Positions 59,475 to 64,000 of a stretch of 64,000 nt of DNA are shown piece by piece. The translations under genes were made by a program, and so were the position numbers. The DNA comes from an uncultured Lachnospiraceae bacterium (GTDB lineage Bacteria > Bacillota > Clostridia > Lachnospirales > Lachnospiraceae). The notes below the pieces were generated by a model that saw only the letters and a program-made list of their open reading frames with translations, was not told the DNA's origin and made no database searches. The stretch is taken from contig CATLGV010000005.1 in the NCBI GenBank assembly GCA_949948735.1, forward strand, positions 62,001-126,000. The letters are read 5' to 3'. Positions within the stretch are counted from its first letter, which is position 1. The number at the start of each line of letters is the position of its first letter.

Positions 59475-61142
59475 ATGATTCGGTTATTTGAGCAGCATGT
59501 AATACGCAGACAGAAGGAGCTGGACGGGGTGTGGCGCTTTGTCGCGGAGGACGGCAGGTCATACGGCATTCCCGTTCCGGGGTGCATCGAGCAGCATCCG
59601 GCGCTGATAAACTACAGGGGAAAAGGAACCTTTTATAAAACGATTCGCCTTGATAAAAGGACCAATGTGCGTCTGGAATTGAAGGGCGTTAGCCATACGG
59701 CGGATCTGTATCTGGACGGCACGCTGCTGGCGCATCACTATAACGCTTATACCGGCTTTGCCGGGATTGCACGGGATGTAGAGCCGGGAGCGCATGAAAT
59801 TCGCGTCTGTGTGGACAATTCTTTTGGCGAGGCCTCGGCGCTGCATATCCCCAACGACTATTATACTTACGGCGGCCTGATTCGCCCGGCCGTACTGGAG
59901 GAGGTCGGGGATGCGTACATAAAAAATGTGCATTTTACGCCGTGCAGGCTGACGGACTGCTGGGGCGGCCGAATTGAGGTTGAGCTTGAGAACCTTGGCA
60001 GCAAGGCGCTTTTGGCGGAAATCAGGGCAGAGCTTGCGGGCACGCTTACCACGCAGTGCGTGGAGGCGCCGGCGCAATGCACCGTAAAGGCGGCATGGGA
60101 TGTCCGCTGCGGGCAGGCAGCGGAGTGGAATATGCAGGATCCTGTGCTTTATTTTCTCAATACGCAGCTTTGGGTGGACGAAAAGCCCGTGGACGATTAT
60201 ATAGACAGAGTGGGCTTCCGGGAAATAACATGGTCCGGCAGCCGTCTGCTGTTAAACGGCAGTCCGGTATTTTTGAAGGGCTTTAACCGCCATGAGGATT
60301 ACGGAACCACGGGCAGCGCGGTGCCGCTGCAGATTATGGTGCAGGATATGGATCTGATGCAGGAGGCAGGCGCAAACGCGGTAAGAACCTGTCATTACCC
60401 CAATGACGAAAGGTTCCTGGATCTGTGCGACGAGCGGGGAATGCTGGTATGGGAGGAGAATCATGCCAGAGGCTTGAGCCTTGAGCGGATGTGCAACCCG
60501 AATTTTGACCGGCAGTGCAGGGACTGCATCGACGAGATGATCACACAGCACTACAACCATCCCTCCATTGTAATCTGGGGAATCCTGAACGAGTGTGACA
60601 GTGCGTCGGAGGAGGGAAGAAGAAAATATAAGAGCCAGTATGACCAGATTCGCAGCCTGGATCCCTCACGCCCGACGACGTCCGCAACCTGTAAGCATTT
60701 CCAGGATATTTGTCTGGATCTTCCCGACATTGTGTCATTTAACATTTATTCCGGCTGGTATCAGGACATCGGCGTCCGGGAGCGCCATGAGCAGGAAATA
60801 GACTGGATTATGCAGGCGGGCGGCAGGGGGAAGCCGTTGATTGTCAGTGAATTCGGGGCGGCCGCCCTTTACGGCTGCAGGGACAGGGGGCATTGCAAGT
60901 GGAGCGAGGAACGTCAGGCAGACGTGATCCGGGAAAATCTGGAGGTGTACCGGGAGGACGACAGGCTTACGGGCGTATTTATCTGGCAGTTTGCCGACTG
61001 CAGGGTAACGGAGGAGGAGTGGTTCCATACCCGCGCCAGATGCCACAACAATAAGGGCGTCGTCGATGAATACAGAAGACCCAAGGAGGCGTTTGACGTC
61101 GTCAAGGAGATTTTTCACGAATTTAAAAATAATGTACAATAA
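59475..61142 (+). CDS. Glycoside hydrolase family 2 enzyme
   Basis: A 555-residue GH2 protein with jelly-roll, immunoglobulin-like and TIM-barrel domains in order. The barrel has FNRHEDYGTTGSAVPL near 275, GANAVRTCHYPNDERFL near 300, the acid/base Glu in WGILNECDS near 373 and the nucleophile Glu in VSEFGAAALYG near 459. No signal peptide is seen, so it is cytoplasmic and acts on imported oligosaccharides. Beta-galactosidase or beta-glucuronidase-type activity is likely; the exact sugar is undetermined. Next gene starts 58 bp later. Confidence 0.92.
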   Translation: MIRLFEQHVIRRQKELDGVWRFVAEDGRSYGIPVPGCIEQHPALINYRGKGTFYKTIRLDKRTNVRLELKGVSHTADLYLDGTLLAHHYNAYTGFAGIARDVEPGAHEIRVCVDNSFGEASALHIPNDYYTYGGLIRPAVLEEVGDAYIKNVHFTPCRLTDCWGGRIEVELENLGSKALLAEIRAELAGTLTTQCVEAPAQCTVKAAWDVRCGQAAEWNMQDPVLYFLNTQLWVDEKPVDDYIDRVGFREITWSGSRLLLNGSPVFLKGFNRHEDYGTTGSAVPLQIMVQDMDLMQEAGANAVRTCHYPNDERFLDLCDERGMLVWEENHARGLSLERMCNPNFDRQCRDCIDEMITQHYNHPSIVIWGILNECDSASEEGRRKYKSQYDQIRSLDPSRPTTSATCKHFQDICLDLPDIVSFNIYSGWYQDIGVRERHEQEIDWIMQAGGRGKPLIVSEFGAAALYGCRDRGHCKWSEERQADVIRENLEVYREDDRLTGVFIWQFADCRVTEEEWFHTRARCHNNKGVVDEYRRPKEAFDVVKEIFHEFKNNVQ

Positions 61143-61200
61143 ACGCATGATTTCTGGTATCATGGTACTTATATATCAGAAATTGAAGAAGGAGGCGCCT

Positions 61201-63543
61201 ATGGGAAAGGGAATCGATATCTATATTGACAAATTGTACCGGTATGAGAGACCTGCGGAGCCGTGCTGCATTGGCATTCCGTTTAAGGAAGGGACGCTTT
61301 TGAATCCGGACACCGTTGCGGTGCTGCAGGACGGGCGGCCGCTTCCGCTGCAGAAAAAGGTGACGTCCAGACACAAGGATGGTTCGGTTCGTTTCCTGTT
61401 TTTGCGGTTTCTGGCGGATTTGCCGGCCAACAAGGGCGTCGTGCTGCAGTGCGTGTCGGATTCGGACGAGCGCTCAGGGAAAGCGCCGATGCGCGTTTGC
61501 GCGCAGGAGGGGGGAATCCGGGTGGATACCGGAGCCCTTGCGTTTGCGGTGCAAAACGGCGGCAGTCATATCTTCTCGTGGCTGGAGGCGGACGGCGTGC
61601 GGTATGGCGCGGAGCAGTTTGAGGGCCCTGTGCTTCTCGACGGCGACGGCGGCTTGTACGCAGTGGAGCTTGGCGCATGGCAGGTGGCCGAGACGGGCGA
61701 GGTCTGTACAATTCTAAAGGCGGACGGTACAAACAGGGGATCGGGAGAAAACGGAAAAAATATCCGGTTTGAGCTTCGGCTTACGGCATATGCGGATAAG
61801 CCGTGGGTGGAGGTTTCCTACCGTATCATCAATACGACGACGGCGCCGCTGCACATTGCGTCGCTGGTTTTTGGCTGGAAACGAAAAAATGGCGCATGTG
61901 TCACAAGCTCGCAGCAGGAGTCCGGAGAGACTTACTGCACAGTAGGAACCGGGGAGCTTGCAGCGCTTGAAGAGCTGACGCCGGTATCGGAGGTCAGGAC
62001 CTGCGTCGCGACGTCTAACTATAAGACGAGCTTTGAAATCGGAGCGCGCGGCGCCCGGGTGCGCCGGGTGATTGACGCGAAGCATCTTGTCGAGGAGTCC
62101 AACGAGCATCTGGCGGAGGTTTTCTACGGTACCCTATTCGCAGACTGCACAGATGCGCAGGGCGGCGTCTGCGCGACCGTCTTTCAGGCGTATCAGAATT
62201 TTCCGAAGGCGGTTTTGGCGGAGCGGGACGGGCTGTCCGTTATGCTGGTGCCGGCGGGTGCGGGCGCGGTAGTGATGGAGCCGGGGATGGCAAGAGAGCA
62301 GAGGTTTTTGCTGCATTTTCACGGCCCGCAGGAGGCGATTGCGGCGCTTGACAACAGGAGCCTGATTTATCAGATGCCGGACAGGCCGTATGTGCTGCCC
62401 CAGATTCACCGGGAATCGGGCGTGTATCTTGACATCTTCTCCGACGGCTGTGACGTGGAGGTGGAGCAGGCGCTGATTGCCAGGGCGGACGGGCATGCGA
62501 GAGCTTACGGAATGCTGAACTTTGGCGACGCACCGGATATGAACTATACGACGCAGGGCAGGGGCGGCGGCGATTTGGTCTGGACGAACAATGAGTATGA
62601 TTTTCCGCATGCCTGCGCACTACTGTATGTGAGAACCGGAATCCGCAGGTTTCTGGATTACGCCATTGCGGCGGCAAGCCACTGGATGGATGTGGATGTG
62701 TGCCATTACAGCGATAATCCGTTTTTTGTGGGCGGTCAATGGGAGCATACCAACGGGCACTGCAAGGGCAATGTCATCAGCCGGGACAGGCTGATGGTCT
62801 GCTCCCATCAGTGGGTGGAGGGGCTGCTGGACTATTACCACCTGACAGGAGACGAGCGCGGGCTGGAGACGGCGCTGGGCATTGGCGAAAATGTCCTGCG
62901 GCTGCTGGAGACGCCGATGTATGCGAAGGTCGGCGAAGCCAACGCGCGTGAGACAGGCTGGGCGCTGCGGTCGTTGACGGCGCTCTACAGCGAGACAAGG
63001 GATTCCAAATGGCTTGCGCCGTCACAGAAAATTCTGGAGGATTTTAAGGTATGGGAGGCGCAGTACGGGAACTGGCTCGCCCCTTATACGGATAATACGG
63101 TCATCCGCGTCGGCTTTATGATAGCGGTGGCAATCGGGAGCGTTATGCGTTATTACCGCGAATTTCCGGATCCGTCGTTAAAGCATATGATTCTTGCGGC
63201 GGTAGACGATTTGGTGGAAAACTGCTATGTGGAGCGGACGGGCCTGTTTTATTACAAGGAGCTGCCCAGCCTGGACCGGCTGGGAAATAATACACTCCTG
63301 CTGGAGGCGCTGGCCATTGCCTATGAGCTCACGGGGGACGGCCGTTATCTGCGCTATGGGGAGCAGACCTTCCAAAAGGCAATTCACGAGAGCACAGGAG
63401 GCAGCCTTGGCAAAAAGACGATTTATGGCGACGCGGTGATTGCAGGCAGCGGCGGCACGAAGAGTTTCGCGCAGAGCTTTATTCCGCTTGCGGCGTATCA
63501 TAAGGCATTGCGGGATTGGGAGAACAGGACTGCGGCAAATTAG
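61201..63543 (+). CDS. YetA/PcRGLX-like protein (RIFT barrel, glycan-active)
   Basis: A 780-residue protein. The N-terminal part (PCCIGIPFKEGTLLNPDTV, then VRFLFLRFLADLPA) matches the barrel start of the YetA/exo-rhamnogalacturonan-lyase-like group, and the middle and C-terminal parts include an alpha/alpha barrel-like region (GHCKGNVISRDRLMVCSHQW near 520, then VEGLLDYYHLTGDERGLE). GGAGG precedes ATG 61201. With the GH2 enzyme and the AraC regulator this suggests plant or host glycan use. Activity is inferred from family only. Confidence 0.8.
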   Translation: MGKGIDIYIDKLYRYERPAEPCCIGIPFKEGTLLNPDTVAVLQDGRPLPLQKKVTSRHKDGSVRFLFLRFLADLPANKGVVLQCVSDSDERSGKAPMRVCAQEGGIRVDTGALAFAVQNGGSHIFSWLEADGVRYGAEQFEGPVLLDGDGGLYAVELGAWQVAETGEVCTILKADGTNRGSGENGKNIRFELRLTAYADKPWVEVSYRIINTTTAPLHIASLVFGWKRKNGACVTSSQQESGETYCTVGTGELAALEELTPVSEVRTCVATSNYKTSFEIGARGARVRRVIDAKHLVEESNEHLAEVFYGTLFADCTDAQGGVCATVFQAYQNFPKAVLAERDGLSVMLVPAGAGAVVMEPGMAREQRFLLHFHGPQEAIAALDNRSLIYQMPDRPYVLPQIHRESGVYLDIFSDGCDVEVEQALIARADGHARAYGMLNFGDAPDMNYTTQGRGGGDLVWTNNEYDFPHACALLYVRTGIRRFLDYAIAAASHWMDVDVCHYSDNPFFVGGQWEHTNGHCKGNVISRDRLMVCSHQWVEGLLDYYHLTGDERGLETALGIGENVLRLLETPMYAKVGEANARETGWALRSLTALYSETRDSKWLAPSQKILEDFKVWEAQYGNWLAPYTDNTVIRVGFMIAVAIGSVMRYYREFPDPSLKHMILAAVDDLVENCYVERTGLFYYKELPSLDRLGNNTLLLEALAIAYELTGDGRYLRYGEQTFQKAIHESTGGSLGKKTIYGDAVIAGSGGTKSFAQSFIPLAAYHKALRDWENRTAAN

Positions 63544-63570
63544 GGACAAAGAAAGGCGGGGCTCTTAAAT

Positions 63571-64000
63571 ATGGAAGAAAAAGAGGGCGTGTTTAGCGGA
63601 CGCTATCGGGAACCGGAGGAAAAACCCGGTTTGCAGGAGGAGAAGCCTGCGGCTTCGGAGAAAACGGCGGGGCCGGCAAAAAAGCTTTTTGCGGGAATCG
63701 GATTGAGTATTTTGATGCTGGCCGCCTATCTGGCCGCCCAGCTGCTGACGGGCGCCGTGATTATGGGCGTGATGGCGGCGGGGCTGATGATGCGGGATCC
63801 GGGAACGGATATGCAGTATGCGATTGCGGCGGTGCAGCGCAGCGCCGTCACGGACCCGGCTGTTATGCCGCTTATAACAGCGGCTTCGACGGCTGTTCCC
63901 GCGCTTATCGTCATGCTTCTCTACTGGCTTGTCAGAGGAAGGAAGCGGACGGCTGCGGACAGGGCTTTTTTTGCGGAAAAGGTGCTTCGGGGCAGAATAA
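63571..64000 (+). CDS. Membrane protein, N-terminal part (3' cut by window), possibly CPBP protease
   Basis: About 143 residues before the window edge. A charged, Glu/Pro-rich head (residues 1-45) is followed by a helix near 50-75 (LFAGIGLSILMLAAYLAA) and another near 105-125 (ITAASTAVPALIVMLLY). This start resembles CPBP intramembrane proteases, but the catalytic motifs would lie downstream. It follows the YetA-like gene by 27 bp and may share its operon. Confidence 0.6.
   Translation, partial: MEEKEGVFSGRYREPEEKPGLQEEKPAASEKTAGPAKKLFAGIGLSILMLAAYLAAQLLTGAVIMGVMAAGLMMRDPGTDMQYAIAAVQRSAVTDPAVMPLITAASTAVPALIVMLLYWLVRGRKRTAADRAFFAEKVLRGRI

Overview
The window reads as chromosomal DNA of a spore-forming, GC-rich Clostridia member, most likely Lachnospiraceae. 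The reasons are Firmicutes-type ribosome binding sites, dipicolinate synthase genes, a class III fructose-1,6-bisphosphatase, PadR/DUF1700 and BlaI/M56 regulatory pairs, an Amt-PII fusion, and a gut-type glycoside hydrolase locus. No rRNA, tRNA, phage, integrase or CRISPR was recognised. About sixty protein genes are supported, many in tight operons with stop/start overlaps.

Layout. 1-3.8 kb: tail of an AraC regulator, then a MoxR/DUF58/DUF4129-like operon. 3.8-5.5 kb: GNAT, NUDIX and an unknown small protein. 5.5-9.8 kb: PadR, DUF1700, a membrane-anchored hydrolase and an OmpR/histidine-kinase pair. 9.8-14.1 kb: BlaI repressor with two operators, an M56 sensor protease whose sensor domain is not a penicillin-binding domain, and a lipoprotein. 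14.3-20.2 kb: a plasmid-type Rep_3 initiator protein followed by an ABC exporter operon with a PYGQQQ-repeat membrane protein and a duplicated ABC-2 permease. 20.2-24.8 kb: sulfur and Fe-S block (Rrf2, IscS, IscU, MetY, CysK). 25-31 kb: a 278-bp MITE-like element, chemoreceptor, ECF S component, bactofilin, Eis-like acetyltransferase and small proteins. 31-34.7 kb: fbp preceded by a short leader unit, and an AGCS symporter. 35.1-41.3 kb: F1Fo ATP synthase operon with no delta gene, a signal-peptide-bearing c subunit and a 38-codon ORF coupled to atpB. 41.4-42.1 kb: a RelB/YafQ toxin-antitoxin module of different base composition. 42-48.3 kb: cyclophilin, GNATs, MFS, Amt-PII fusion and Dus. 48.4-51.3 kb: a DUF4342 protein with a two-component system. 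51.3-54.8 kb: dipicolinate synthase dpaA-dpaB followed 2 bp later by asparagine synthase, behind a sigma-K-like promoter. 54.8-58.3 kb: hydrolase-DUF3237 fusion, DUF3737 protein and a PatB-type lyase. 58.3-64 kb: AraC regulator diverging from a GH2 enzyme and a YetA/PcRGLX-like protein, then a truncated membrane protein.

Structure beyond genes. A terminal-inverted-repeat family based on TACCCTCAATTRACAAAG occurs as a full MITE-like element, as a solo end that supplies the stop codon of the first gene, as palindromes in the AraC/GH2 intergenic region, and possibly as a collapsed palindrome before the lipoprotein. A separate ~65-bp repeat forms the 5' leader and Shine-Dalgarno of both cysK and a GNAT gene. 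Several short promoter-to-terminator units (before nudix, fbp and amt) look like small RNAs or attenuators. The amt terminator is embedded in the converging dus gene.

The least ordinary parts are the delta-less ATP synthase operon with its altered alpha N-terminus, the dpaA-dpaB-asnB linkage, the Rep_3-led ABC operon, and the repeat families. All function calls come from reading motifs by eye; none was tested by search.
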